35,039 bases of DNA from Paracoccus rhizosphaerae (lineage in GTDB: Bacteria > Pseudomonadota > Alphaproteobacteria > Rhodobacterales > Rhodobacteraceae). The position numbers were made by a program, and so were the translations under genes. The notes under the pieces were generated by a model, which searched no databases, was not told the origin of the DNA, and saw nothing but the letters and a program-made list of their open reading frames with translations. This document shows, piece after piece, positions 7,382-17,096 of this stretch. The stretch lies in assembly GCF_026162645.1 (NCBI RefSeq), contig NZ_JAOTBE010000038.1, forward strand, positions 1 through 35,039, read 5' to 3'. How positions within the stretch are numbered: position 1 is the first letter of the stretch; every line of letters starts with the position of its first letter.

Positions 7382-8788
7382 TCAGTTCTTCGCAGCAAGC
7401 GCCTGCACAAGCCGGACGAAATGCTCACCCCTCTTTTCGAAGTTCGGATACTGATCGAAGCTGGCCGCCGCAGGAGCCAGCAGGACAGTGTCGCCCGGCA
7501 CCGCCTCGGCATGGGCACGCGCGACGGCATCTTCCATGGTCTCAGAAATCTCGTGCGGAGTCTGCCCGATCTCTAGGGCGAAGTCGCGGGCCGAATGGCC
7601 GATCAGATAGGCCTTCGATACCTGTCCCAGATACGGCGCAAGCGCCGCGATTCCGCCGTCTTTGCCCAGACCGCCAGCGATCCAGCGGATACGGTCGAAC
7701 GCCTGCAGCGCCTTGGCCGCGGCATCCACGTTCGTTGCCTTCGAGTCATTGACATAGCGCACCCCGCCGATTTCGGCGACGGTCTGGCTGCGATGCGGCA
7801 GACCCGCGAAGCTGTGGAACGCCCCCTCGATCTGGCGTGGCGCCAGGCCCACGGCCCGGCAGGCGGCATAAGCGGCGCAGGCGTTCTGGTGGTTGTGCGC
7901 CCCGGGCAGGCCGCGCATCCCGCGCAGGTCGATCGAGGCGGCCTGCCGGCCCTTGCGATATTCTGACAGAAAGCCCTTGCGGGCGAAGACCGACCAGGCC
8001 GCGCGATCCAGCTTCTGCCCGGCCGAGATGCGGATCACCCGATCATCCGTCGGGCCCATCGACATTTGGCCCGCCAAGAATAGTCCCTCAGCCTCATCGA
8101 TACCGATCACGGCTCGGTCAGGGCCTCCTTCCGCGAACAGCCGGCGCTTGGCCGCAAAGTAGCCGCCATGACCGGCGTGCCGGTCCAGATGGTCCGAAGA
8201 CAGGTTGGTGAAGACGGCCACATCGGGCGTCAGCGCCCGTGCCAGGTCGGTCTGATAGCTTGAAAGCTCCAGCACTACGACCTCTCCGTCAATGGCGGGG
8301 TCCAGCGACAGCACGCCGGTGCCGATGTTTCCGCCCATCTGCGTCGGGCGGTTACATTCCGCCAGTACGTGGTGGATCAACGCCGTGGTGGTGGACTTGC
8401 CGTTCGATCCCGTAACCGCAATGACCCGCGGGGGACGGTCGAAGCCCTGCCAATCCTCGGTCGCGTAGCTGCGGAAGAAAAGCCCGATGTCGTTGTCGAC
8501 CGGGATACCCAGCTCATAGGCCTTGGCGATCACCGGGTGCGGGCGCGGATAAAGATGCGGGATCCCGGGGCTGACCACCAGCAGGCTGACGCCCTGCCAG
8601 GCCGCGTCGCGGGTCAAGTCGAGGATGTGCAGCCCGTCGGCCTCGGCCGCCTCGCGCGTGTCGACTCCGTCATCCCAGGCCACGACGCGCGCCCCGCCGG
8701 CGGCGAGTGCCGCCGCCGTGGCCTTGCCGGACCGGCCAAGGCCCAGCACCGCGACGGTTTGATCTTCGACGCCCTGGACAGGGATCAT
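7382..8788 (-). CDS. murD: UDP-N-acetylmuramoyl-L-alanine–D-glutamate ligase
   Basis: Cytoplasmic Mur ligase that adds D-glutamate to UDP-MurNAc-L-Ala using ATP. At 468 residues it has the family's three parts: an N-terminal Rossmann-like domain ([21 protein letters not shown]), the ATP-binding centre ([16 protein letters not shown], then GGNIGTGVL and [10 protein letters not shown]), and the C-terminal ligase domain ([42 protein letters not shown]). GGAG precedes the ATG. It is the last dcw gene present here: the next genes leftward are not ftsW-murG-murC, so the cluster is broken after murD. The 76-base gap to mraY is nearly filled by a dispersed hairpin repeat. Confidence 0.97.
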   Translation of the reverse strand: MIPVQGVEDQTVAVLGLGRSGKATAAALAAGGARVVAWDDGVDTREAAEADGLHILDLTRDAAWQGVSLLVVSPGIPHLYPRPHPVIAKAYELGIPVDNDIGLFFRSYATEDWQGFDRPPRVIAVTGSNGKSTTTALIHHVLAECNRPTQMGGNIGTGVLSLDPAIDGEVVVLELSSYQTDLARALTPDVAVFTNLSSDHLDRHAGHGGYFAAKRRLFAEGGPDRAVIGIDEAEGLFLAGQMSMGPTDDRVIRISAGQKLDRAAWSVFARKGFLSEYRKGRQAASIDLRGMRGLPGAHNHQNACAAYAACRAVGLAPRQIEGAFHSFAGLPHRSQTVAEIGGVRYVNDSKATNVDAAAKALQAFDRIRWIAGGLGKDGGIAALAPYLGQVSKAYLIGHSARDFALEIGQTPHEISETMEDAVARAHAEAVPGDTVLLAPAAASFDQYPNFEKRGEHFVRLVQALAAKN

Positions 8789-8810
8789 GCGAGGCTCCTG
8801 TAGTCGTCGG

Positions 8811-8862
8811 CCGGGGGCTGTCTGCCCCCGGACCCCCGAGGATATTTGGCGACCAAAGCAGG
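8811..8862 (-). repeat. dispersed hairpin repeat, copy A
   Basis: A 52-base element filling the mraY-murD gap. It ends in a hairpin with 8-base arms CCGGGGGC/GCCCCCGG and a 5-base loop. Read on the minus strand it is almost identical to copy B at 30913-30965 between ffh and the GNAT gene: both start CCTGCTTTGGTC and share CCAAATATCC and GGGGGTCCGGGGGC. In both places it lies just after a gene and ahead of the next gene on the same strand. It could act as an RNA-processing or partial termination signal. Confidence 0.75.
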
Positions 8863-8864
8863 CG

Positions 8865-9947
<1,083 letters not shown>

Positions 9948-9951
9948 GGCG

Positions 9952-11322
9952 TTATCCTTTTTCTTGGGCGGCCCGGGCGCGCAGCGCCTGCACCACCATG
10001 GAAATCCGCGAGGATTTCGATCCTTTCACAAGCACCACGTCGCCCGGCGCGACAAGCTCGTTCACCCGCGACGCCAGATCCGCCGCGCTTTCAGTCCAGA
10101 CCCCGCGACGCGAGGCCGGCAGCGCATCATAAAGATGCTTCATCCGCGGTCCGGCGGCGTGGACCAGGTCCACCCTGGCCATCGCCGGATCGTCGGCGAG
10201 GGCCCTGTGCATCGCAAATTCCTCGGAGCCCAGCTCCAGCATGTCGCCCAGGATGGCGACGTAACGCGCTCCCTTCAGCCCCACCAGAGTTTCCAGCCCC
10301 GCCGCCAGCGAGGTCGGGTTGGCGTTGTAGGCGTCGTCAATCAGGCGGATCCCGGCCACATCCTCAACCGCGCCGCGGCCTGCGGGGGGCTGCCAGTTCG
10401 CCAAGGCCGCCGCCGCCGCCGGCAGGTCCGCCCCGGCCGCCGACAGCGCGGCAAGAACGCCCACCGCGTTCATGGCGAAGTGCCGCCCGGTGGTGGTCAG
10501 AGTAAAATCGACCGTATCGCCGGTGATCCGCGCGCGGCAGGCCAGCGTGCCTTCGGTCAGCTGCGTGCGTAGCGGACGCGCCATGCCGTGTTCGCCGAAC
10601 CCCACCACGACCGCACCCGCGCGGTCGGCGCAGTCGCGCAGGATCTGCGTCACGGACAGATCCTCCGGGATGATGGCATGTCCGACAGGCTGGAGCCCCT
10701 CAAAGATCGCGCCCTTCTCGTGGGCAATCCCCCCGAGCGCGCCGAACGCCTCGAGATGCGCGGCGGCGACGGTGGTGATCATCGCCACATGCGGGCGGGC
10801 CATGCGCGACAGGGGGGCAATTTCTCCCGGATGGTTCATGCCGATCTCGATGATGGCGAAGTCAGTGTCGGCGGGCATCCGCGCCAGGGTCAGCGGCACG
10901 CCCCAGTGGTTGTTGTAGCTGGCCTCCGCCGCGTGAATGTTGCCCTGCCCGGTCAGCGCCACCCGCGCCATGTCCTTGGTCGAGGTCTTGCCGACCGACC
11001 CGGTGATCGCGATCACGCGCGCCTGTGTCCTGGCGCGACCGGCGCGGCCCAGATCCTCCAGCGCGCGCAGCACGTCGGGCACGACCAGCAGCGGTGCATC
11101 GGGCGTCAGCCCCTCCGGAATGCGGCTGACAAGCGCGGCCGAGGCACCTTTGTACAGCGCCTGCGCGACGAAGTCATGGCCGTCACGCGCGGCGGCCAGC
11201 GCCACGAACAGGTCGCCCGGCTGGATGGTGCGGGTGTCAATCGACACGCCCGTGGCCTGCCAATCGCGCTGCGCCCGGCCGCCCGTGGCGGCGGCGGCCT
11301 CTGCCGATGTCCAGAGCGTCAT
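9952..11322 (-). CDS. murF: UDP-N-acetylmuramoyl-tripeptide–D-alanyl-D-alanine ligase
   Basis: Cytoplasmic Mur ligase that adds D-Ala-D-Ala, finishing the UDP-MurNAc-pentapeptide. The 456-residue product shows the N-terminal domain ([28 protein letters not shown]), the ATP loop [13 protein letters not shown], the ligand blocks [14 protein letters not shown] and [10 protein letters not shown], and the C-terminal [18 protein letters not shown] and GDMLELG. It starts on an ATGA overlap with the murE stop and is followed within four bases by mraY. Confidence 0.97.
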   Translation of the reverse strand: MTLWTSAEAAAATGGRAQRDWQATGVSIDTRTIQPGDLFVALAAARDGHDFVAQALYKGASAALVSRIPEGLTPDAPLLVVPDVLRALEDLGRAGRARTQARVIAITGSVGKTSTKDMARVALTGQGNIHAAEASYNNHWGVPLTLARMPADTDFAIIEIGMNHPGEIAPLSRMARPHVAMITTVAAAHLEAFGALGGIAHEKGAIFEGLQPVGHAIIPEDLSVTQILRDCADRAGAVVVGFGEHGMARPLRTQLTEGTLACRARITGDTVDFTLTTTGRHFAMNAVGVLAALSAAGADLPAAAAALANWQPPAGRGAVEDVAGIRLIDDAYNANPTSLAAGLETLVGLKGARYVAILGDMLELGSEEFAMHRALADDPAMARVDLVHAAGPRMKHLYDALPASRRGVWTESAADLASRVNELVAPGDVVLVKGSKSSRISMVVQALRARAAQEKG

Positions 11323-12818
11323 ATCCGGCCATCCAGTGCCGCCACCGCGACCGAGGCCTGTTCGGCATCGTCGAAGGGATAGACGTCGTGGCCAACGATC
11401 TGGCCGGTCTCGTGCCCCTTGCCGCAGATCAGCAGGGCGTCGCCCGGCTGCAGCGCGTCGACGCCGCGCAGGATCGCCTCGGCCCGGTCGGGAACCTCGG
11501 TCGCCTCGGGGCCGGCGCCCTCCATGACGGCGGCGCGGATCAGTACCGGATCTTCGGTCCGGGGGTTGTCGTCGGTCACAATGACCACGTCGGCATGTTC
11601 GCGCGCGGCCTGACCCATCAGCGGGCGCTTGCCTCGGTCGCGGTCGCCGCCCGCACCGATGATGCAGATGATCCGGCCCATGACGTGCGGGCGCAGCGAT
11701 TGCAGCGCCGCGATGACCGCGCCTGGCTTGTGGGCGTAGTCGACGAAGACCGCTGCGCCGTTCTCACGCTGCGCGGCCAGCTGCATCCGGCCACGCACGG
11801 TGGTCAGGCCCGGCAGGACGCGCAGAATGTCGTCGGCCGTATCGCCCGCCGCCAAGCACAGGCCCATCGCCGCCAGCACGTTTTCAGCCTGGAAGCCGCC
11901 GATCAGCGGCAGCCGCACCATGTGGGCCTGCCCCATCAGCGAAAACCGCAGGTCCTGCCCCGTCGCGTCGTACCGCTGGCCCAGGATGCGCAGCATCGCT
12001 GCGCCATCGCTGCCCACCGTCGTCAGCGCCAGCCCGCGATCCTTGGCGATGTCGGCCATCTGCCGGCCGCGCTGGCCGTCGATGTTGATGACCGCCGCCG
12101 CCCCATCCTCGAGCACGCGGTTGAACAGCAGCGCCTTGGCTGCGAAGTATTCGTCGAAGCCCGCGTGGTAATCCAGATGGTCCTGGCTGAAGTTGGTGAA
12201 GGCCCCCGCCTCGATCCGCACGCCGTCCAGGCGGCGCTGGTCGAGACCGTGGCTCGACGCCTCAATTGCTGCATGGGTGACACCCGCCGCCACCGCGTCG
12301 GCCAGGACCGAATGCAGCGTCAGCGGATCGGGCGTTGTGTGGGCCAGCTTGGCGTGGTGGTCGCCCTCGACCCCCATCGTGCCCAGGCTGATCGCCTTGT
12401 GTCCAAGCGCCTGCCAGATCTGGCGAGTGAACGTGGCCACGCTGGTCTTGCCGCTGGTGCCGGTGACGGCCACGACATGGTCTGGCTGATCGCGAAACCA
12501 GAGCGCGGCAGCACCGGCCAAGGCCGCGCGCGGATCCTCGGCCACGACAAGCGCGCCGTCCCAACCCGCCAGCTCGGCGGCAGCGATTTCGGCGCCCTGG
12601 CGATCGGTCAGGATGGCCGCGGCCTGCATGCGCAGCGCATACTGGATAAATTCGCCACCGTGGACCGCCGAACCGGGCAGCGCCGCGAACAGGTGACCCA
12701 GCTTGACGGTCCGGCTGTCGATGGACAGCCCGGTGATCGTGGGGTCGCGCCCGTCCCGCGCCCGCAGCCCCAGCTGCGACAGCCTCACATCGTCCTTGGT
12801 CACAGTCCCACCCGTCAT
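11319..12818 (-). CDS. murE: UDP-MurNAc-tripeptide synthetase (meso-diaminopimelate adding)
   Basis: Cytoplasmic Mur ligase adding the third residue of the stem peptide. The 499-residue product has ITGLSIDSRTVKLGHLFAALPG at the start, the ATP loop VTGTSGKTSVATF, ASSHGLDQRRLDG, FTNFSQDHLDYH and the C-terminal VFVDYAHKPGA. The motif DDNPR (in VIVTDDNPRTEDP) is the signature of enzymes that use meso-diaminopimelate rather than lysine, as expected for a Gram-negative. It overlaps ftsI upstream and murF downstream, both by ATGA. Confidence 0.97.
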   Translation of the reverse strand: MTGGTVTKDDVRLSQLGLRARDGRDPTITGLSIDSRTVKLGHLFAALPGSAVHGGEFIQYALRMQAAAILTDRQGAEIAAAELAGWDGALVVAEDPRAALAGAAALWFRDQPDHVVAVTGTSGKTSVATFTRQIWQALGHKAISLGTMGVEGDHHAKLAHTTPDPLTLHSVLADAVAAGVTHAAIEASSHGLDQRRLDGVRIEAGAFTNFSQDHLDYHAGFDEYFAAKALLFNRVLEDGAAAVINIDGQRGRQMADIAKDRGLALTTVGSDGAAMLRILGQRYDATGQDLRFSLMGQAHMVRLPLIGGFQAENVLAAMGLCLAAGDTADDILRVLPGLTTVRGRMQLAAQRENGAAVFVDYAHKPGAVIAALQSLRPHVMGRIICIIGAGGDRDRGKRPLMGQAAREHADVVIVTDDNPRTEDPVLIRAAVMEGAGPEATEVPDRAEAILRGVDALQPGDALLICGKGHETGQIVGHDVYPFDDAEQASVAVAALDGRI

Positions 12819-14644
12819 TGATTTGCGACGAGCTTTATCTCAGGCGCTTCGCCGGGTTCAACACGCGGCTCGAACCGCGCGGCGATTGTCGGCAGGATTT
12901 CGTCGGTCGCAGGTTCCAGCCCCAGCAGCGGCGCGACGCGGCGGATCAATTCGGCCGCGACGGGCACGGCCGTATATCCGGCGGTGCGGCTCTCGCCGGC
13001 CGCGGTTTCGACCGAGGGTTCGTCCAGCGCGACGATCAGGACGTATTTCGGGTCGCTGGCCGGGAAGACCGAGGCGAAGGTCGCGATGACCTTGTTCTTG
13101 TAGTATCCCCCAGACGCGCGCGGCTTGTCGGCCGTGCCGGTCTTGCCCGCGACCTCATAGCCCTCGACGTTGGCCTGGCGCGCGGTGCCGCGGGTCACCA
13201 CCTGGCGCAGCATGTCCACGGCCATGGCGGCGGCGCGGGGCGACAGAACCTGCTCGCCCTCGGGGCGCTGGCGGCCGTGGACCAATGTCGGCGTGACGCG
13301 CTTGCCGCCGTTCGCGATCGTCGCATAGGCGGCTGCCAGATGCAGCGGGCTGGCCGCCAGACCGTGGCCGAAGCTGACCGTGGCCGAGGTCACGGCAGGC
13401 CAGCGCGGGGGGACCAGCGGCTGGCCGGTCGCGCCCTCGACCATCTCGATCGGGGTCGGGACGAACAGGCCCAGCTTCTCGAGGAACTCTTTCTGCCGGT
13501 CGACACCGATCATCTGCGCGATCCGCACCGTGCCCACGTTAGAGGATTTCACGATGACGTCGGTCGCGCTTAGCTCGTTACCATAATGGTGGAAGTCGTT
13601 GATCAGGAAACGGCCGATCCGCATCGGCGCCTTGGCGTTGATGCCGCTCGAGGGGTTGATCAGCCCCAGATCCAGCGCCTGAGCGACCGGGAAGATCTTG
13701 AAGGTCGATCCCAGCTCGTACTGGCCTTGGACGGCGCGGTTGAACAGCGGGCTGTCCGAGGGTTCGCCGGTCAGCAGGGGGCGGGGACGGTCGTTCGGGT
13801 CGAAATCGGGCAGGCTGGCCATCGCCAGGATCTCGCCACTGGCGACCTCCATCAGGATGCCGGTCGCGCCCTTCGCATTCATGACGTTCATGCCGGATGC
13901 CAGCACGTCCTCAATCGCCTGCTGCAGCGTCAGGTCGACCGACAGCGACAGGGGCGCACCCTCGTTTGCAGGATCGCGCAGCCAGGCGTCGAAGGCCTTC
14001 TCGACCCCCGCCACCCCGATCACCTCGGCGCTGCTGACGCCTTCGTTGCCGAAGCCCGATCCGCCCAGAATGTGGCTGGCGATGTCGCCGTTGGGATAGA
14101 TCCGCATCTCGCGCGGGCCAAACAGCAGGCCGGGCTCGCCCAGGTCATGGACAGCCTGCATCTGCTCGGGGCTGATCTTGCGCTTGATCCACATGAACTT
14201 GCGGTTGCCGGTGAAGTCGCGCGTCAGCCGCTCGACGTCCAGGTCCGGGAAGATCCGCGCCAATCCTTGGGCCGCGCCCACCGGGTCGATCATCTGGTGC
14301 GGGTGGGCATAGACGGAATGGGTCAGCAGGTTCGTCGCCAGCACCCGGCCGCGACGGTCGGTGATGTCGGCCCGCTGCGACATGATCTGCGCCGACAGGA
14401 CCTGGGTGCGCGGCTCGGCAGGTTCGCCAGAGGCCAGCGCGCCCATGCGAACGCCGACGGTGCCGAAGGCCAGGACGAAGCAGCAGGCCATGAGGATCAG
14501 CCGTCCCTCGGCCCGGCGGCGGGCGCGGTCCTGGATCTCTTCGTGGCGACGGCGGCGGTTCTCGGCCTCGATGTCGTCGGGATTCTCGCCTCGTTCGCGG
14601 GCACGAAGAATGCGGGCCAGGGGGCGCAGGGGGGTGCGGATCAT
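12815..14644 (-). CDS. ftsI: peptidoglycan D,D-transpeptidase FtsI (PBP3)
   Basis: Division-specific class B penicillin-binding protein that crosslinks septal peptidoglycan. The 609-residue product has a basic cytoplasmic tail (1-47), one membrane helix (about 48-66), a dimerisation/pedestal domain containing [15 protein letters not shown], and the transpeptidase domain with all three catalytic motifs: STFK (Ser313), SSN (367-369) and KTGT (501-504). The cytoplasmic tail is rich in Arg and Glu and longer than in E. coli. It overlaps ftsL upstream and murE downstream by ATGA, so translation is probably coupled along the operon. Confidence 0.97.
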   Translation of the reverse strand: MIRTPLRPLARILRARERGENPDDIEAENRRRRHEEIQDRARRRAEGRLILMACCFVLAFGTVGVRMGALASGEPAEPRTQVLSAQIMSQRADITDRRGRVLATNLLTHSVYAHPHQMIDPVGAAQGLARIFPDLDVERLTRDFTGNRKFMWIKRKISPEQMQAVHDLGEPGLLFGPREMRIYPNGDIASHILGGSGFGNEGVSSAEVIGVAGVEKAFDAWLRDPANEGAPLSLSVDLTLQQAIEDVLASGMNVMNAKGATGILMEVASGEILAMASLPDFDPNDRPRPLLTGEPSDSPLFNRAVQGQYELGSTFKIFPVAQALDLGLINPSSGINAKAPMRIGRFLINDFHHYGNELSATDVIVKSSNVGTVRIAQMIGVDRQKEFLEKLGLFVPTPIEMVEGATGQPLVPPRWPAVTSATVSFGHGLAASPLHLAAAYATIANGGKRVTPTLVHGRQRPEGEQVLSPRAAAMAVDMLRQVVTRGTARQANVEGYEVAGKTGTADKPRASGGYYKNKVIATFASVFPASDPKYVLIVALDEPSVETAAGESRTAGYTAVPVAAELIRRVAPLLGLEPATDEILPTIAARFEPRVEPGEAPEIKLVANQ

Positions 14645-14991
14645 GGCTGGGACTCCGTGTTGTCAGGCGTGGTTGAGGGATCGAGCGGGGGTTCGGGTTC
14701 AGGCGGCTTTGGATAGTCCACCTGATCGAGGTCGTTAAACTGGTCCGGCGCCACCGGCACCAGCTGCAGCTGGTCGAAGTTCAGGTCGACCAACTGGCGC
14801 AGCCGTTCGGGGCGGTTGAGATAGGCCCATTCGGCGCGTAGGACGCCCAGTTCCTCTCGCAGGTCGGCGATCTCGCGCCGGACCTGCGCCATCTGACCGA
14901 TGGCCGCTTGGGTGGCATAGTTTTCGCGATAGGCCCAGAAGGCCAGCCCCATGACCACAAGAACGCAGGCCAGATAGGTCAGCGACCGCAT
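14641..14991 (-). CDS. ftsL: cell division protein FtsL
   Basis: Small bitopic divisome protein that works with FtsB and FtsQ to activate FtsW/FtsI. From the ATG at 14991 it has 116 residues: one membrane helix at 4-20 ([18 protein letters not shown]), a coiled coil at about 30-60 ([30 protein letters not shown]), and a proline-rich tail. In this sequence it has no separate frame: it is continuous with rsmH. I list it separately because the protein start MRSLTYLAC, the strong G-rich ribosome-binding site touching it, and the ATGA overlap with ftsI all fit an independent gene. Its partner gene ftsB lies at 20446. Confidence 0.85.
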   Translation of the reverse strand: MRSLTYLACVLVVMGLAFWAYRENYATQAAIGQMAQVRREIADLREELGVLRAEWAYLNRPERLRQLVDLNFDQLQLVPVAPDQFNDLDQVDYPKPPEPEPPLDPSTTPDNTESQP

Positions 14992-15960
14992 CAGCTCCCC
15001 CCCCCTTGCCGGAAGGTCGGGCATGGCCAGCGATCTTGCATCGACCTCGCCCGCGGGTGCATCCGTCCGCACGGCCACGCGCAGCAGCGCCGAGCGGGCG
15101 CGGGGGTTTTCCTCCAGCTCCTCGGGGTCGGGACCGATGGCGCGGCGGAAGGGCTGGCGGAAGGCCGGCTCAACGGCCTGCTGGACCGGGGCATAGCGGT
15201 TGCCGCCGCCTCCCGCGTCCGACCGGGCCTGCATGAAGCGCTTGACGATCCGGTCCTCGAGCGAGTGGAAGCTGACGACCGCCAGCTGGCCGCCGGGCCT
15301 CAGGGCCCGTTCTGCGGCCGACAGACCGGCGACAAGCTGGCCGAACTCGTCATTGACCCAGATGCGGATGGCCTGGAAGCTTCGGGTCGCCGGGTGGCTC
15401 TGCCCCGGCTTGGGACGCGGAAGGCAGCCTGCCACGATATCGGCCAGCTGGGCCGTGCGGGACAGCGGTCGGGCAGCCACGATGGCCCTGGCGATCCGGC
15501 GCGAGGCGCGTTCCTCGCCGTAATGATAGAGCACGTTCGCGATGGTGCCCTCGTCAGCGGTATTCAGCAGGTCGGCGGCCGCCGGGATGTCGCCGCCCAT
15601 CCGCATGTCCAGGGGACCGTCGCGCAGGAAGGAGAAGCCGCGTTCGGCCTGGTCCAGCTGCATCGAGCTGACACCGAGGTCCAGGACGACCCCGTCCACC
15701 GCCTGACCGGCCAGCCGGTCCAGGTCCGAGAAGGTGCCCTCGACCAGTTGCAGCCGGTCGCCATAGTCACCGCGCCAGCCCTCGGCCATGCCGAAGACGG
15801 AAGGATCGCGATCGATGCCGATGACCTTCTCCGCCCCGGCTTGCAAGAGGCCACGGGCATAGCCGCCAGCCCCAAAGGTGCCGTCGACCCAGGTGCCGCC
15901 GACCGGGGCCACTGCGCGCAGAAGCGGTCGAAGAAGAACGGGGACGTGCGGACCCGACAT
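14641..15960 (-). CDS. rsmH: 16S rRNA (cytosine(1402)-N(4))-methyltransferase, read through into FtsL
   Basis: RsmH (MraW) methylates N4 of C1402 in 16S rRNA using SAM. Residues 1-323 are a complete family member: [13 protein letters not shown], the SAM loop [52 protein letters not shown], and [17 protein letters not shown]. Instead of stopping, the frame continues through nine G into FtsL, giving a 439-codon fusion. With eight G the frame would end at residue 322 on a TGA overlapping the ftsL ATG (TGATG), matching the neighbouring gene junctions. I therefore suspect a one-base homopolymer insertion, real or from sequencing. The start is four bases after the mraZ stop, with GAGGGC ahead of it. 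Confidence 0.92.
   Translation of the reverse strand: MSGPHVPVLLRPLLRAVAPVGGTWVDGTFGAGGYARGLLQAGAEKVIGIDRDPSVFGMAEGWRGDYGDRLQLVEGTFSDLDRLAGQAVDGVVLDLGVSSMQLDQAERGFSFLRDGPLDMRMGGDIPAAADLLNTADEGTIANVLYHYGEERASRRIARAIVAARPLSRTAQLADIVAGCLPRPKPGQSHPATRSFQAIRIWVNDEFGQLVAGLSAAERALRPGGQLAVVSFHSLEDRIVKRFMQARSDAGGGGNRYAPVQQAVEPAFRQPFRRAIGPDPEELEENPRARSALLRVAVRTDAPAGEVDARSLAMPDLPARGGELMRSLTYLACVLVVMGLAFWAYRENYATQAAIGQMAQVRREIADLREELGVLRAEWAYLNRPERLRQLVDLNFDQLQLVPVAPDQFNDLDQVDYPKPPEPEPPLDPSTTPDNTESQP
14997..15005 (-). repeat. run of nine G at the rsmH-ftsL junction
   Basis: Nine consecutive G on the minus strand end four bases before the ftsL ATG. They double as its ribosome-binding site and decide whether rsmH stops (eight G) or fuses to ftsL (nine G). 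Runs of this length are prone to polymerase slippage and to sequencing length errors. Confidence 0.95.
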
Positions 15961-15963
15961 CGC

Positions 15964-16476
15964 CTAGCCCTCGTCCGTCTGCTGCAGGAAGACCCGCGGA
16001 TCGAACTCGGGGCCATAGCCCGAGGCGAAATCCTCAAGCGCCTGGACGTCCTTCGGACGCGAATCCGGGTGATAGACCTGCACATAGTCGCCGCGCGATT
16101 CAAAGATCGTCTCGGTCCCGTCCGCCAGGTTCAGCTTGTCGCGCAGCTTCGCAGGCAGGACCAGGCGGCCTTCGCGGTCGATCTCCAGCTCGACCGACTG
16201 GCCGTTCATCAGAAGCTCCAGCCAGCGGCGCTGCTGGCTGCCGCGCGGAAGCCTGTCGATCTGCTCGTCGATCTGCTCGACCGCGTCGACGCTGTAGAGT
16301 TCAAGCCAGTTCCACCAGTCGGGACCATAGACGGCGACGATCTGGGTGCGGCCCGTGTTGGAGCCCGTGAAGGACGGATCGCCGGCATCGAAAACGCGCC
16401 GCAGGCGGGCCGGGATCGACATGCGTCCCTTGCCATCGACCTTGACGGTTTCGGTGCCTCTGAACTTCCGCGCCAC
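15964..16476 (-). CDS. mraZ: transcriptional regulator MraZ
   Basis: First gene of the dcw cluster; MraZ is a ring-forming AbrB-type DNA-binding protein that represses its own operon in E. coli. From the GTG at 16476 it has 170 residues with two SpoVT-AbrB-like halves, each with its signature: DGKGRMSIPARLRRVF (about 13-28) and DREGRLVLPAKLRDKL (about 100-115). I chose GTG (VARKFRGTETVKVDGKG) with GAGGG nine bases upstream. The frame stays open 57 codons further upstream, but that part translates the structured leader and is low-complexity. The gene is preceded by a hairpin-rich leader with an internal terminator. Confidence 0.93.
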   Translation of the reverse strand: MARKFRGTETVKVDGKGRMSIPARLRRVFDAGDPSFTGSNTGRTQIVAVYGPDWWNWLELYSVDAVEQIDEQIDRLPRGSQQRRWLELLMNGQSVELEIDREGRLVLPAKLRDKLNLADGTETIFESRGDYVQVYHPDSRPKDVQALEDFASGYGPEFDPRVFLQQTDEG

Positions 16477-16500
16477 CTTGCGCCCGCCCTCACTGTCCTG

Positions 16501-16522
16501 CTCTTTCGACCAGCCGAAAGAG
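16501..16522 (-). promoter_or_regulatory. second hairpin in the mraZ leader
   Basis: CTCTTTCG and CGAAAGAG pair perfectly over eight bases around a six-base loop. On the minus strand its 5' arm overlaps the pyrimidine tail of the larger hairpin just upstream, so the two could compete in an attenuator-like switch. It is 25 bases ahead of the mraZ start. Confidence 0.5.
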
Positions 16523-16657
16523 AAAGGGCGGATCGGGCCGCTGCCACTGCCCGATCCGCCGCCCTCGTTCCCGATTACCCGGGCCCCTTTGCGGGGTTGG
16601 TTGCCGACCCTGACACGCGCCACCTGGGGGAGGTGCTGCTCGCGCATGCGGGTCGGC
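16513..16657 (-). ncRNA. UpsM-like small RNA from the mraZ 5' leader
   Basis: The leader upstream of mraZ is packed with perfect inverted repeats on the minus strand. An 8-base outer stem GCCGACCC/GGGTCGGC (16650-16657 with 16603-16610) encloses CACCT-CCCCC-AGGTG (16621-16635). CCCC/GGGG with a GCAAA loop follows (16584-16596). Last comes a 12-base stem ending in a T-rich tail. In Rhodobacter sphaeroides the mraZ leader yields the abundant sRNA UpsM by partial termination ahead of mraZ. Position and architecture here fit a counterpart; sequence similarity was not tested. The 5' end is a guess from the outermost stem. Confidence 0.5.
16515..16560 (-). terminator. internal terminator/attenuator in the mraZ leader
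   Basis: A perfect 12-base stem GGCGGATCGGGC/GCCCGATCCGCC (16549-16560 with 16527-16538) around a 10-base loop is followed on the minus strand by CTTTCTCTTT. It lies about 50 bases ahead of mraZ, so the dcw operon can be expressed from an upstream promoter only by read-through. Confidence 0.65.
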
Positions 16658-17096
16658 TATGTTGGAAAACGGATGCCTGTATGAAGTCTGCTTCGCCTTC
16701 TTGGGGTCTTGTCGCCCCGTTTCACTGCCCGTTTTCGTGAATTGGTTTTGACATGGGAATTCACGGGAAGCAACGGTCTTCTTCGCCGCCTTGACCCGTG
16801 AAAATCTGCCCACGAACGCAGATTTTGGTTGCGAATCGCAAAACAGAGCTTTGCAACCACCAATTGTGGTGCCGTTGCCATTATGACACACCACATTTAG
16901 AACCGTCTGTTTCCCAGCAAAATCAAGGCCACTGCGGCACGTTCACCACACATCCTGCCGATGCAAGGAGCAAGCGCAGCGGCTTCCACAGGAAATACGG
17001 AAGATGCTCACGAACACTCACGAAATCGAGAGCGCTCGCGCGACTGTGTTCCGTCTTTTCCCAGATGTCCCTGAAATTCCCGCGCTGAGGGGCGGA
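16658..17096. other. mrp-mraZ intergenic region with stacked hairpins
   Basis: No gene is seen in these 440 bases; the frames present lack ribosome-binding sites and family resemblance. Three inverted repeats lie end to end: AAAATCTGC/GCAGATTTT (16801-16809, 16818-16826), GGTTGC/GCAACC (16827-16832, 16853-16858, with TTGCG/CGCAA inside it), and GCAACCACC/GGTG-CC-GTTGC (16853-16878). On the minus strand the first ends in GATTTT and could terminate mrp transcription. The promoter of the dcw cluster must lie in this region or just left of it, but I could not fix it. Confidence 0.45.

Noticed and set aside
16477..16647. 57-codon N-terminal extension of mraZ
   Set aside because: It translates the hairpin leader into Gly/Ser-rich sequence, and the GTG at 16476 matches the known MraZ start and has a ribosome-binding site.
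14908..16740. 610-codon rightward frame opposite rsmH and mraZ
   Set aside because: Antisense shadow of conserved genes, no family resemblance and no ribosome-binding site.
16798..17088. 96-codon rightward frame between mraZ and mrp
   Set aside because: No ribosome-binding site, atypical composition and overlap with three inverted repeats; treated as intergenic.
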